Source: Sphingobium_A sp965228065
GTDB taxonomy: Bacteria > Pseudomonadota > Alphaproteobacteria > Sphingomonadales > Sphingomonadaceae
Reading direction: 5' to 3'
Length of the DNA: 64,000 nt
Assembly: GCA_965228065.1 (NCBI GenBank)
Contig: OZ245788.1
Coordinates: 1,798,001 to 1,862,000, forward strand
The position numbers were made by a program, and so were the translations under genes. The notes under the pieces are model-generated. The model did no database searches, had not been told where the DNA came from, and saw only the letters and a list, made by a program, of their open reading frames with translations. Each line of letters opens with the position of its first letter. Position 1 is the first letter of the stretch. This document shows positions 54,120-63,064 of this stretch, piece by piece.

Positions 54120-54887
54120 ATGATTTTGAACAACGTGATTTCTGCATTTGGGTTCCGCAGCGGTGCTGCTTTTCTTCAAAAATCAGCGCTGGGTCTGATG
54201 GTGGCGATGCCGTTGATGGCTGCCGCACCTGCCCATGCCGCGGATGCGCCGGCTGAGACCGTGCTCGCCGCTGTTTCCACCAAGACCGTCGAGGCCGCCG
54301 CCGCAACTGGCGGCGTTTTCGAAAAGGCGACCAAGGAAGATCGCGAAGCCGATCCTCAGTTCCGCTCGCTCTTCCTGTCGTGGAAGAAGCTGGATCAGGT
54401 TGGCGCCGCGGGCACGGGCTTCGTGTCGGTTCCGTCGCAGAAGCCGGTTTCGCAGCTCGCCTTCACCAGCAATTTCGGGTTCCGGTCCGATCCGTTCCGC
54501 GGCAGCCGCGCCATGCATGCCGGCGTCGACATTCCCGGCCCGCTCGGCACGCCGGTCTATGCCACTGCCGACGGCGTCGTCGGCCGCGCCCAGCGCCTCG
54601 GCGGCTATGGCAATTTCATCGAGATCGAGCATGGCCAGGGCATCGAGACCCGTTACGGGCATCTGTCCTCGATCATCGTTCAGCCCAATGCCCGCGTGAA
54701 GCGCGGCCAGCTGATCGGCCTGATGGGCTCGACCGGCCGCTCCACTGGCAGCCATCTTCATTACGAGGTTCGTCTCGACGGCCGTGCCGTCAATCCCATG
54801 CCGTTCCTGCAATCGTCCGACTATGTCGTCGCGATGCAGCAGCGCACGGGCACCCAGATCGCCATGGGCGGTCCGGACAAGGAATAG
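54120..54887 (+). CDS. M23-family peptidoglycan metallopeptidase
   Basis: A secreted zinc endopeptidase that cuts peptidoglycan cross-bridges. Signal peptide up to AHAADAP (about residue 40), then a short coiled region and a LytM domain. The zinc ligands H and D are in MHAGVDIPG and the HLH motif in GSHLHYEVR, so it should be active. I preferred the ATG at 54120; a longer start at 54051 would place a non-hydrophobic segment before the signal. Confidence 0.9.
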   Translation: MILNNVISAFGFRSGAAFLQKSALGLMVAMPLMAAAPAHAADAPAETVLAAVSTKTVEAAAATGGVFEKATKEDREADPQFRSLFLSWKKLDQVGAAGTGFVSVPSQKPVSQLAFTSNFGFRSDPFRGSRAMHAGVDIPGPLGTPVYATADGVVGRAQRLGGYGNFIEIEHGQGIETRYGHLSSIIVQPNARVKRGQLIGLMGSTGRSTGSHLHYEVRLDGRAVNPMPFLQSSDYVVAMQQRTGTQIAMGGPDKE

Positions 54888-54942
54888 GAGAGGAGAGGGG
54901 CCCGCGCTTGTCGTAGGGCCCCCACCTCCCTATCTCGGTTCC

Positions 54943-55278
54943 ATGAGCGAACCGCAAACCATCGATTTCACCGAATCGGCTGCCGCACGCGTTGCGGCAA
55001 TCGCTGCACGCCAGGGCAAGCCGGCGATCCTGCGTCTCGCTGTCGAGGGTGGGGGCTGTTCGGGCTTCCAATATCGTTTCGGCCTGGCTGAAACCGTCGA
55101 TGCCGACGATGTCAGCGTCACGCGTGATGGCGCACAGCTGGTGGTCGATCCGATCAGCCTGGATCTGGTGCGCGGCGCGGCCGTCGACTTTGTCGAATCG
55201 CTGGGCGGTTCCGCGTTCAAGGTCGCCAATCCCAACGCGGCGTCGGGTTGCGGCTGCGGTTCGAGCTTCTCGATCTAA
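54943..55278 (+). CDS. erpA: Iron-sulfur cluster insertion protein ErpA/IscA family
   Basis: An A-type carrier that passes Fe-S clusters to apoproteins, 111 residues. The three conserved cysteines are in GGGCSGFQY and the C-terminal SGCGCGSSF. The ATG at 54943 gives the normal length; the longer open frame is inside the M23 gene. ErpA versus IscA cannot be settled without isc genes nearby. Confidence 0.9.
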   Translation: MSEPQTIDFTESAAARVAAIAARQGKPAILRLAVEGGGCSGFQYRFGLAETVDADDVSVTRDGAQLVVDPISLDLVRGAAVDFVESLGGSAFKVANPNAASGCGCGSSFSI

Positions 55279-55279
55279 A

Positions 55280-55374
55280 GCATCGCGCGGAAAAGTGGGT
55301 ACCGGTTTTCCGTATAAAGCGATGCGATATCAAAAAGATAGTTCAAGCTGCGTGATCCGGGATCGCGCAGCTTG
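55280..55374. repeat. Two nested hairpins between erpA and xthA
   Basis: Bases 55280-55325 hold GCATCGC...GCGATGC with an inner GGAAAA/TTTTCC pair, a hairpin type common in alphaproteobacterial intergenic DNA. Bases 55344-55357 pair with 55361-55374 (CAAGCTGCG.GATC). No T-run follows either. Confidence 0.6.
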
Positions 55375-55412
55375 ATCTAGCATCGTCGGCCCGGCTGGGT
55401 TAGGCCGGGCGC

Positions 55413-56186
55413 ATGAAGATCGCGACCTACAACGTCAACGGCATCAAGGCGCGCCTGCCGCGCCTTCTCGAATGGCTGGAAGAAACCAAGCCGGACATTG
55501 CCTGTCTGCAGGAACTCAAATCCTCCGACGAGACTTTTCCCGAAAGCGACGTGCGCGCCGCGGGCTATGGCGCGATCTGGCATGGGCAAAAGGGGTTTAA
55601 CGGCGTCGCGATCCTGGCGCGGGGTATCGATCCGGTCGAGGTTCAGCGCGGGCTGGAAGGCGAGCCTGAGGACGAGCATAGTCGCTATATCGAGGCCGAT
55701 GTCTTCGGGGTGCGTGTTGCCTCGATCTATCTGCCGAACGGCAATCCCCAGCCAGGCCCCAAATTCGATTACAAGCTGCGCTGGATGGCCCGGCTGCAGG
55801 AGCGTGCCCGCCAGATCCTGGCCGAGGAAGTGCCCGCGATCCTGGCTGGCGACTATAACGTCATCCCGACCGATGAGGATGTCTACTCGATAGGAGCGAT
55901 GGCGGACGATGCGCTGATGCAGCCCGAAAGTCGCGCTGCATTCCGCACATTGTGCTTCCAGGGCTGGACAGACGCGATCCGCGCCCGGCACCCCGTCGGC
56001 CAGATGTGGACCTTCTGGGACTATCAGGCTGGCGCCTGGCAGCGCGATGCGGGATTCCGCATCGACCATCTGCTGCTGAGCGCGCAGGCCGCCGATCGGC
56101 TGACCGACGCCAATGTCGATAAATCCTATCGCGGTCGCGAAAAGGCCAGCGACCATGCGCCAACCTGGGCGGTGCTGACCGATTGA
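55413..56186 (+). CDS. xthA: Exodeoxyribonuclease III (AP endonuclease)
   Basis: Cuts DNA at abasic sites and degrades 3' ends. It has 257 residues: KIATYNVNGIKARLPRLLEWL, CLQELKSSDE (metal Glu), PNGNPQPGPKFDYKLRW, GDYNVIPTDED and the terminal SDHAPTWAVL with the catalytic His. It starts 38 bases after the end of the hairpin. Confidence 0.95.
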   Translation: MKIATYNVNGIKARLPRLLEWLEETKPDIACLQELKSSDETFPESDVRAAGYGAIWHGQKGFNGVAILARGIDPVEVQRGLEGEPEDEHSRYIEADVFGVRVASIYLPNGNPQPGPKFDYKLRWMARLQERARQILAEEVPAILAGDYNVIPTDEDVYSIGAMADDALMQPESRAAFRTLCFQGWTDAIRARHPVGQMWTFWDYQAGAWQRDAGFRIDHLLLSAQAADRLTDANVDKSYRGREKASDHAPTWAVLTD

Positions 56187-56238
56187 TATTTACCCTGGCA
56201 ATATTGACTATATTTTACCCGGATAATAATAACAGGCC

Positions 56239-56745
56239 ATGGATATGACCTGTACAGCCTTTGCCGGCGATCTCTGGATCGCCACCGGCTCGCCCGAGGA
56301 GGTTCGCGCGGCATTGCGCGCGGTCGATCCCGTCGAGGCTGGGCCGCTGCTGGTATTCGACGACGAGACCGGGCGGCAGATCGACCTCGATATGCGCGCG
56401 GAACAGCCTGCCCGTCCGCGTGGTCGGCCCAAGCTGGGCGTGACGGCGGGGGAAGTGACTTTGCTGCCGCGCCACTGGGAGTGGCTCAGAAGTCAGCTGG
56501 GCGGCGCATCGACGACCATTCGTCGACTTGTCGAAGCGGCGCGCAAGGGGCCTGCCGATCCGCGTCAGGCCAAGGATGCGGCCTATCATTTCATGACCGC
56601 GATCGCGGGCGACAAGCCCGGCTATGAGGATGCGATCCGTGCGCTTTACGCCGCAGACCGCACACGGTTCGACGCGCTGATCGGTGAATGGCCCGTCGGC
56701 ATCCGCGACCATGTGCGGTCGCTCGCCGACGGGGCGTTCGTCTGA
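56239..56745 (+). CDS. DUF2239 family protein
   Basis: A 168-residue protein with a central RPRGRPKLGVTAGEVTLLPR followed by HWEWLRSQLGGASTTIRRLV, the DUF2239 signature, and helices at the C-terminus. The function is unknown. It stands between xthA and a short repeat element, with its own ATG near 56239. Confidence 0.85.
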   Translation: MDMTCTAFAGDLWIATGSPEEVRAALRAVDPVEAGPLLVFDDETGRQIDLDMRAEQPARPRGRPKLGVTAGEVTLLPRHWEWLRSQLGGASTTIRRLVEAARKGPADPRQAKDAAYHFMTAIAGDKPGYEDAIRALYAADRTRFDALIGEWPVGIRDHVRSLADGAFV

Positions 56746-56763
56746 TGTGTCAGTGCCTGTTCA

Positions 56764-56870
56764 CTAGAGCGATTTCGAAGCAAATGGAATCGTTTGCCGG
56801 CTCGGAAATCGCAGTAAACAAGGGCAAATATGGAGCGGGTCTGGTTCATCCCGAGCCAGATCCGCTCTAG
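56764..56870. repeat. CTAGAGC...CTCTAG palindromic element
   Basis: The ends CTAGAGCG (56764-56771) and CGCTCTAG (56863-56870) are complementary and enclose an inner hairpin (TCTGGTT...AGCCAGA). This resembles common intergenic alphaproteobacterial repeats. Confidence 0.55.
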
Positions 56871-56882
56871 GCCGGGGCCTGC

Positions 56883-57176
56883 TCAGTAAGGCCGGGGACG
56901 GTCGGGCCGGCCGGGGCGGACAGGGCCGCCATTGCTGTAGCGGATGCCGTTGCGGACTTGCTGGATTGCCTGGTCGACCGACCGGATCGCCTGGGCACGG
57001 TGGCCGCCCTTGTTCGAGTCGGCGCGCTGGAGTGATGCCCGTGCCTGCTGCAGGGCATTGAGCGCGTCGCACATGTTGCGATTGCCGACGCACGGTGGTT
57101 GGGCATTCGCGGAACTCATGGCGAGCGGCGCCACCATCAGGCTGCCGAACAGGGCAATCGTGGCGATACGGGTCAT
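56883..57176 (-). CDS. Small secreted protein with Gly/Pro/Arg-rich tail
   Basis: A 97-residue protein with a signal peptide (MTRIATIALFGSLMVAPLAMSSANA), one Cys pair (PPCVGNRNMCDAL) and a C-terminus rich in RPGRPDRPRP. I do not recognise a family. The internal ATG at 57174-57176 is chosen because the signal starts there; the open frame goes to 57341. Confidence 0.65.
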   Translation of the reverse strand: MTRIATIALFGSLMVAPLAMSSANAQPPCVGNRNMCDALNALQQARASLQRADSNKGGHRAQAIRSVDQAIQQVRNGIRYSNGGPVRPGRPDRPRPY

Positions 57177-57273
57177 GGTGGCATTCTCCTGTTGCGATTC
57201 GCCCACCGTGTGAGCTGGTCGACTATCGCCCCGCGCCGCGCCGCTTTCAATGCGGATGCGCAACGCGCATGCC

Positions 57274-57948
57274 TCAGGCGGAAAAAGCGATTTCGACCGG
57301 TTCCACGCCATCGATTTCGCCACGCACTGCCTCGCCCGCACGGATCGGCCCGACTCCCGAGGGTGTTCCGGTGAAGATCAGATCGCCGGGGGCCAGTGTC
57401 ACATAGCTCGACAGTTCGGCGATGACTTCGGCAACGCTCCAGATCATGTGTGAAAGATCGCCGGTCTGGCGGGTGTCTCCATCGATGGAGAGCGTGATCT
57501 GGCCGTTCGGCGGCGGTGCCCCCAGCGTCAGCGCGCCGATCGGCGCCGATTGATCGAAGCCCTTGGCCATATCCCATGGCCGGCCTGCCTTCTTGGCAGT
57601 CGCTTGCAGATCGCGCCGGGTCAGGTCCAGCCCGACGGCGTGGCCGAAGATCAGCTGCTCTGCGGCGGCCACATCGATGTTCGCTCCGCCGGCACCCAGC
57701 GCGACGACCAGTTCCACTTCGTGGTGCAGATCGTTGGTTCGTGTCGGAAAGGGCAGTGTCTCACCGCTCGCCACGACGGCATCGGCGGGCTTGGTGAAGA
57801 AGAAAGGGCTCTGGCGGTCTGGGTCGGACCCCATTTCGCGTGCATGATCGGCATAATTCTGACCGACGCAGAAGATGCGGCGGACCGGAAAGCGTTCGCT
57901 GCTGCCCGCGATCGCGATCGTCGGGGTTTCGATGTTCGGCACGTTCAT
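57274..57948 (-). CDS. Fumarylacetoacetate hydrolase family enzyme
   Basis: A 224-residue hydrolase that cleaves carbon-carbon bonds of beta-diketo acids. FCVGQNYADHAREMG and FFTKPADAVV are family marks. The metal ligands are E/E/D in HHEVELVVALG and GLDLTRRDLQ, and TGTPSGVGPI is near the C-terminus. It most resembles fumarylpyruvate/acylpyruvate hydrolases. The substrate is not deducible. Confidence 0.88.
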   Translation of the reverse strand: MNVPNIETPTIAIAGSSERFPVRRIFCVGQNYADHAREMGSDPDRQSPFFFTKPADAVVASGETLPFPTRTNDLHHEVELVVALGAGGANIDVAAAEQLIFGHAVGLDLTRRDLQATAKKAGRPWDMAKGFDQSAPIGALTLGAPPPNGQITLSIDGDTRQTGDLSHMIWSVAEVIAELSSYVTLAPGDLIFTGTPSGVGPIRAGEAVRGEIDGVEPVEIAFSA

Positions 57949-57966
57949 GACTGACCCTTCCCGCGC

Positions 57967-59121
57967 TTAAAGCGCCTTGTCGTAGACGACATATTTCTTG
58001 TTGATCTTGCTGTTGATCGCGTCGGCGATCGCGCGCATCCCCTGATTGTCGTCGAGGACCCAGCCGATCTCGCCGCGCGTCGAGCCATAGTGGACGATGG
58101 CATCGCGGCGGATGAATTCGATCATCATGAAGGCGAGTTGGCTCGCGAGGCGGCTGGACTGGAGCCGCTTGACCACACCCATCAGCGGGACGCGCATCGT
58201 GCGCGCCTTCGGCTTGTGAAGCCACCAGAGCAGCTTGGCCCAGCCGAAGGGGAGCAGCGATCCACCCAGCGACTTCAGTGCTTCGTTGAGGTCGGGCAGC
58301 ACCAGCATGAACGCAACGGGCTCTCCATCGACTTCGGCAATCCGGATCAGATCCTCGAACACGATCGGCTTCAGCTTCTTGCCGACATAGGCGATCTCGG
58401 GATCGGTCAGCGGCACGAAGCCCCAATTGTCGGACCAGGCATCGTTCAGGATGCCGAGGATCAGTGCGGCTTCCGTGTCGAAGCGGCTCTTGTCGACGTG
58501 GCGAATCCGGATGCGCGAGTTGCGCTCGCCCGAACTGACGATGCGCTGGACGAGCGGGGGAAACGGCTCGACGATTCCTAGATCATAGGTGTGGAGCGAC
58601 TTGGCATGGGCATAGCCGGCGCGTTCGACCCAGTCCTGATAGGCAGGGCTGTTATGTCCCATCATCACCGTGGGGGGATGATCGAAACCGCTGATCAACA
58701 GGCCCGGCTCATCCCAGATCGACAGGCTGAGCGGGCCGAGCGACCTGTGCATGCCCTTGTCGCGCAGCCATTGCTCGGCGCGCGCGATGAGTGCCTGGAA
58801 AACGGCTTCGTCTTCCGCCTCCATCATGCCCCAGTTCCCGGTTCCCGGGCCCATGCCCTGCTCGACGGGTTGGGTCAGCGCGAGTGTGTCGAAATGTGCA
58901 GAGATGCGCCCGACGACGCGGCCGCCGCGCTCGGCCAGGAAAAGCTGTGCTTCGCCATGGCCGAACCAGGGATTCTTGGCCGGGTTGATCAGGCCATAGA
59001 CCTCGTCCTTCAGTGGCGGCACCCAATTGGGATCGTTCGCATAAAGACGATAGGGCAGGTCGACGAACGCCTTGCGGTTGGCCTTGGTTTCGACGGGGTG
59101 GACGATGATGGAATCGGTCAT
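57967..59121 (-). CDS. Large GNAT-like acetyltransferase family protein
   Basis: A 384-residue protein. An N-terminal segment (FVDLPYRLYANDPNWVPPL, NPWFGHGEAQLFLAERGGRVVGRIS) has the acetyl-CoA-binding strand-turn of GNAT enzymes, and a second GNAT-like block (IAEVDGEPVAFMLVLPD, about residue 270) follows. The substrate is unknown. I used the ATG at 59119-59121; another in-frame ATG lies at 59139. It lies 18 bases before the FAA hydrolase gene, probably one operon. Confidence 0.75.
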   Translation of the reverse strand: MTDSIIVHPVETKANRKAFVDLPYRLYANDPNWVPPLKDEVYGLINPAKNPWFGHGEAQLFLAERGGRVVGRISAHFDTLALTQPVEQGMGPGTGNWGMMEAEDEAVFQALIARAEQWLRDKGMHRSLGPLSLSIWDEPGLLISGFDHPPTVMMGHNSPAYQDWVERAGYAHAKSLHTYDLGIVEPFPPLVQRIVSSGERNSRIRIRHVDKSRFDTEAALILGILNDAWSDNWGFVPLTDPEIAYVGKKLKPIVFEDLIRIAEVDGEPVAFMLVLPDLNEALKSLGGSLLPFGWAKLLWWLHKPKARTMRVPLMGVVKRLQSSRLASQLAFMMIEFIRRDAIVHYGSTRGEIGWVLDDNQGMRAIADAINSKINKKYVVYDKAL

Positions 59122-59187
59122 GCGCGTCTCATGCTCCAAGCATCACGCTGGCGAAAGTCCGGCCTTGCGCCACTGGAAAAGAAGATG

Positions 59188-59209
59188 CCGGCTTTCGCCG
59201 GCATCACAT
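59188..59209 (-). terminator. Terminator of the desaturase-family gene
   Basis: Read leftward, the hairpin GATGCCGGC-GAAA-GCCGGCATC is followed by TTCTTTTCC, 12 bases after the stop of the upstream gene. Confidence 0.7.
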
Positions 59210-59220
59210 GAAGGCTGGTG

Positions 59221-59991
59221 TCAGTCGTCGCGCGAGCGACGACGGGGGTGGCCGGTGGCGACGCCACCCGACAGGTCCGCGACATAGGGATATTGCTCCG
59301 CAACCTCCGGCGTGTAGCCCAGGTTGAACACCGTCGCGCTCTTCTTCCGATCGCCGATCCGCTCGTACAGCGTGCCGAACAGCCGGTCCCACCAATAGTT
59401 GGTGATGCCGAAATTGCCGGTCTCGTCGTGGAAATGATGCGCCATGTGACGCTGCTTGATCGCGGCGATCCAGCTATTGCGCGGCTTGTACGACAGATGC
59501 TGGATGCAGTGGAAGAATTCGTTGACGCAGGTCGTGACCATGCCGGTGCCGAACGCGATCGCCGCAGCACCCGTGCCGCCGATCATATAGCCCAGCGGGA
59601 TGGTCGCGATCGCCACCGTCGGCACCACGTTGAACGGCGATCCGAACAGGACTTCCAGATTATTGGGGTCCTGATGATGGTCGTAATGGATGCGCTTCCA
59701 GGTGGGGGCGAGCCATTTATGCTTCCACATCCACTGGCTGTGGAGCACCCAGCGGTGGAGCACATACCAGGCCAGCGGAAAGACCAGCACCGCGATTGCT
59801 ATCGACGCGAGCGTCTGAAGCAGCGGTGCGGGGCGCCAGACCCAGACCGCGCCGGCCGCGATCCCCAAGGTCAGATAGATCATGATCGCCGGATACTGGA
59901 AATACGCGATCACCAACTCGCGCAATGTCATGCGGTCGAGATGATGGGTTTTCTGCCAGAACCCCGTTTTTGCGGTGTCTGAGATCTTCAC
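59221..59991 (-). CDS. Sterol desaturase / fatty acid hydroxylase family membrane protein
   Basis: A 256-residue di-iron membrane oxygenase. Histidine clusters: HRWVLH (about residue 79), HYDHH (about 102), HCIQH (about 161) and HMAHHFH (about 180), flanked by several transmembrane segments. This is the FA_hydroxylase pattern. Members hydroxylate fatty acids, sterols or carotenoids; hydroxylation of a sphingolipid or carotenoid is possible in a sphingomonad but unproved. Confidence 0.87.
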   Translation of the reverse strand: MKISDTAKTGFWQKTHHLDRMTLRELVIAYFQYPAIMIYLTLGIAAGAVWVWRPAPLLQTLASIAIAVLVFPLAWYVLHRWVLHSQWMWKHKWLAPTWKRIHYDHHQDPNNLEVLFGSPFNVVPTVAIATIPLGYMIGGTGAAAIAFGTGMVTTCVNEFFHCIQHLSYKPRNSWIAAIKQRHMAHHFHDETGNFGITNYWWDRLFGTLYERIGDRKKSATVFNLGYTPEVAEQYPYVADLSGGVATGHPRRRSRDD

Positions 59992-60115
59992 AGCGTTCGT
60001 CCTCGATGTGTCATGCCGGGCCGGTTCGGAAACGCATATGCCCGCATATCAGATGCATGGCTCTGCCGCGTCAATGCGGCAATATTGCGGCGCGGAAAGG
60101 GACGTGGCGTGACCA

Positions 60116-61210
60116 TCACTCCTCGGTCCTGATCAGCACCGTCTCGCCGATCAGCAGGAACAGCAGGAACGGCCCCCAGGCCGCCAGAAAGGGCGGATAA
60201 GCGCCAAGATTGCCCATTGCGAGGCCGAAATTATCTGCCACGAAATAGGCGAATCCCAGCGCCATGCCGATCACGGCACGCAGGAACAGCCGCCCCGATC
60301 GCGCCAATCCGAAGGCGGCGACCGCGCCGAGCAGCGGCATCAGGATCGACGACATCGGGCCGGAGATCTTGTGCCAGAGATTGGCCTTGAGCGACTTGGT
60401 TGGCCGGCCCGCGGTATCGAGATCCTCGATCGCTGCACGCAGCCCCAGGAAGGAAAGGCCGTCGGGATCGACGCTCGACAGGGTGAACTGGTCCGGGCGA
60501 ATGTCCTGCCCCAATGTCACCGTGCCGGCCGGACGTCCGACGCCTGACGCGACATCGAAACGAACGGCCTTGTCGAGCCGCCATCCCGAGCCGGTGAAGA
60601 TCGCGGCGGGGGCCTTCAATATGTCGCGCAGCGCATCATTCTCGCGATTATAGACGGTGACGTCGTTCAGCCGGGTCGCGTTGCCCCGTCCCCGAACCTC
60701 GCCGGCATGGATCAGATTGTTGCCGTCGCGGACCCAGATATTGGCCTGGAACGCGCTATCGGGCGGCAGCGGTGCATAGTCGACCGACTGCCAGCGATCG
60801 AGCGTCGAGGTGGCGCGTGTGACGATGCGATCGTTGAAGACGAAGGTGATCGCGGCGACCATCACGCTTGCAAGGATCAGCGGGGCCAGCACTTGATGCG
60901 CCGAAAGGCCGCTGGATTTCATCGCGATGACTTCGCTGTTCTGGTTGAGCGTCGCCAGCGTGATCAGAGTACCGAGCAGCACCGAAAAGGGCAGGAAGCG
61001 CTGGATGATCTGCGGCACGCGAAGCGAGACATAGGTCCACAGTTCCGCATTGCCATTGCCTTTATACGCCAGAATCTTGCCCGATTCGCCGAGAAGATCG
61101 AGTGCCTGAAGGACCAGCACCAGCGCCGCGAGCACCGCGAAGCTGCGGAGCAGGAACATGCGGCCCATATAGACGGACACGGTTCGCGACGGGAAGAATT
61201 GCGTTTGCAT
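60116..61210 (-). CDS. lptG: LPS export ABC transporter permease LptG
   Basis: One of two permeases that extract lipopolysaccharide with LptB. It has 364 residues with three N-terminal and three C-terminal transmembrane helices around a periplasmic beta-jellyroll. NQNSEVIAMKSSGLSAHQVL (near residue 90) and WHKISGPMSSILMPLLGAVAAFGL (near 280) are typical. It begins three bases after lptF. LPS export may serve glycosphingolipid here if the organism lacks LPS. Confidence 0.92.
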   Translation of the reverse strand: MQTQFFPSRTVSVYMGRMFLLRSFAVLAALVLVLQALDLLGESGKILAYKGNGNAELWTYVSLRVPQIIQRFLPFSVLLGTLITLATLNQNSEVIAMKSSGLSAHQVLAPLILASVMVAAITFVFNDRIVTRATSTLDRWQSVDYAPLPPDSAFQANIWVRDGNNLIHAGEVRGRGNATRLNDVTVYNRENDALRDILKAPAAIFTGSGWRLDKAVRFDVASGVGRPAGTVTLGQDIRPDQFTLSSVDPDGLSFLGLRAAIEDLDTAGRPTKSLKANLWHKISGPMSSILMPLLGAVAAFGLARSGRLFLRAVIGMALGFAYFVADNFGLAMGNLGAYPPFLAAWGPFLLFLLIGETVLIRTEE

Positions 61211-61213
61211 GGA

Positions 61214-62410
61214 TCAGCCCTCCGCCTTTCGGCGACTGCGGAACAGGCGCTTGATTGCCGTGCCGAGTTTTGCGGCGCCTCGTTCCAGCGCGCCGATCGG
61301 CTGGCCGCCGGGGACATGGGCGATGACGTGGTACATCCAGCCAATCAGCGCCGAGAACAGCAGGAACGGCACCCAGAGTGCGAACAGCGGATCGATCCGG
61401 CCAAGCGCACCCATGCCTTCGGCATATTCATTGACCTTGTGATAGGTGACCACCATCACGATCGACAGGAAGACGCCGAGCGCGGAGGATGATCGTTTGG
61501 GCGGAACGGCGAGTGCCACCGCCAGCAGCGGCAGCAGCAGCATCATCGCCACTTCCACCAGCCGGAAATGGAAGTTCGCGCGAGTCTCGTTGCGTAGCGT
61601 CTCCGACGTTCGGGAATCTCGGCCGACCTGGACGAGCTCGGGAATGGTAAGTTCGCGGTCGGCACCGCCACGGCCGCGGAAGGATTCGATCTTGGGCAGG
61701 TCGATCGGCAGGTCGTGCGCGCTGAAACTCAGCACGCGCGGCGTGCGGAACGTCGGCGCGTCATGGACGAGCACGCCCTGGGTCAGGCGCAGGATGATCG
61801 TGTCGGGATCGTCGGTCGCCATGAACTGGCCGCCCTTGGCCGTCGCGGTCACCGACTGGCCGTTCTTGCTCTCCGCGCGAACGAAGATGCCCGACAGATC
61901 CCGTCCCTCGTTGCGGCTCTGTTCGATCCGGAGCGTCAGTCGGCCGCCCAATTTGGTGAACTCGCCCACCTTGATCGAGGCGCCGAGCGCCCCCGAGCGC
62001 AGTTCGAAGCGCAGGCCTTCATAGGCGTAACGGGCATAGGGCTGGACATAGCCGACAATGGCGAGGTTCACGAGCGCAAGGCCGATCGCGTACATGTACG
62101 GCACACGCAACAGCCGGCCGTAACTCATGCCCACGGCGCGGAAGACGTCCAGTTCCGAAGTGGTTGCGATCTTGCGGAAGGCCAGCAGGATGCCGAGCAT
62201 CAGCCCGATCGGGATGCCCAGCGACAGATATTCGGGAATCAGATTCGCGAGCATTTGCCAGACCACGCTGACCGGGCCGCCTTCGGATGCGACGAAGTCG
62301 AACAGGCGCAGCATCTTGTCCAGAACCAGCAGCATGGCGGCGATTACCAGCGTGCCGAACAGGGGCAACGCGATCAGCCTGGCGAGGTAGCGGTCAGTCG
62401 AGGTGAGCAT
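61214..62410 (-). CDS. lptF: LPS export ABC transporter permease LptF
   Basis: The partner permease of LptG, 398 residues with six helices. It begins MLTSTDRYLARLIALPLFGTL, has IATTSELDVFRAVGMSYGRLLRVP (near residue 85) and the FHFRLVEVAMMLLLPLLAVALAV segment (near 285). Transcribed leftward with lptG. Confidence 0.92.
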   Translation of the reverse strand: MLTSTDRYLARLIALPLFGTLVIAAMLLVLDKMLRLFDFVASEGGPVSVVWQMLANLIPEYLSLGIPIGLMLGILLAFRKIATTSELDVFRAVGMSYGRLLRVPYMYAIGLALVNLAIVGYVQPYARYAYEGLRFELRSGALGASIKVGEFTKLGGRLTLRIEQSRNEGRDLSGIFVRAESKNGQSVTATAKGGQFMATDDPDTIILRLTQGVLVHDAPTFRTPRVLSFSAHDLPIDLPKIESFRGRGGADRELTIPELVQVGRDSRTSETLRNETRANFHFRLVEVAMMLLLPLLAVALAVPPKRSSSALGVFLSIVMVVTYHKVNEYAEGMGALGRIDPLFALWVPFLLFSALIGWMYHVIAHVPGGQPIGALERGAAKLGTAIKRLFRSRRKAEG

Positions 62411-62540
62411 TTTCAGATTTCAGACGCCTCGTGACCATGATTTGGCCGCAAACGCAGCCGATCTTGTGATCGTAACAGGGGCTAGACCGGACCAGCCACA
62501 CCCATGCGGTGTGGGTATAGCTTCCAGGAGTAACGAGGTC

Positions 62541-63056
62541 ATGTTCAAAGTTTCAGTCGTCACTGCCCTGGCCATCGGCACGGCCATGCTGCCGTTCGCC
62601 ATGCCCGCGGCGGCTGCGTCCGTCGGCCCCTTTGCGGCCGCCTGCGAAGGCGACGGCCCCGCCGTGATCGCGCGCGTGACGGGCTTGAAGTCCCGCACGG
62701 GCACGGTCCGTGTGCAGCTTTATGCCAGCAATCCCGCCACCTTCCTCGAGAAGAAGGCGTATCTCCAGCGCATCGACATACCCGCCCGTGCGTCCGCGAT
62801 GGACATCTGCGTGCCTGTGCCCAAGGCCGGCCGCTATGCGATCTCGGTTCGTCACGACGTCAACGGCGATGGCAAGTCCGATCGCGGTGATGGCGGTGGT
62901 TTCTCCGGAAATCCTGACGTTTCGCTGATGGACCTGCTGGCGAAGCGCAAACCGAATCTCGCGCGGGTGGCGTTCAGCGTTGCCGGTGGGACCCAGGTCG
63001 TTCCGATCACCCTGCGCTATGTGCAGGGCCTCTCCTTCAGACCGATAGCGGCATAG
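62541..63056 (+). CDS. DUF2141 secreted protein
   Basis: A 171-residue protein with a signal peptide (MFKVSVVTALAIGTAMLPFAMPAAA) and a beta-rich domain with VRVQLYASNPATFLEKKAY, VPKAGRYAISVRHDVNGDGK and GGGFSGNPDVSLMD, the DUF2141 pattern with DVNGDGK. Function unknown. I chose the ATG at 62541 with an AGGAG/GAGG site upstream. Confidence 0.85.
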   Translation: MFKVSVVTALAIGTAMLPFAMPAAAASVGPFAAACEGDGPAVIARVTGLKSRTGTVRVQLYASNPATFLEKKAYLQRIDIPARASAMDICVPVPKAGRYAISVRHDVNGDGKSDRGDGGGFSGNPDVSLMDLLAKRKPNLARVAFSVAGGTQVVPITLRYVQGLSFRPIAA

Positions 63057-63064
63057 GAGCGCCA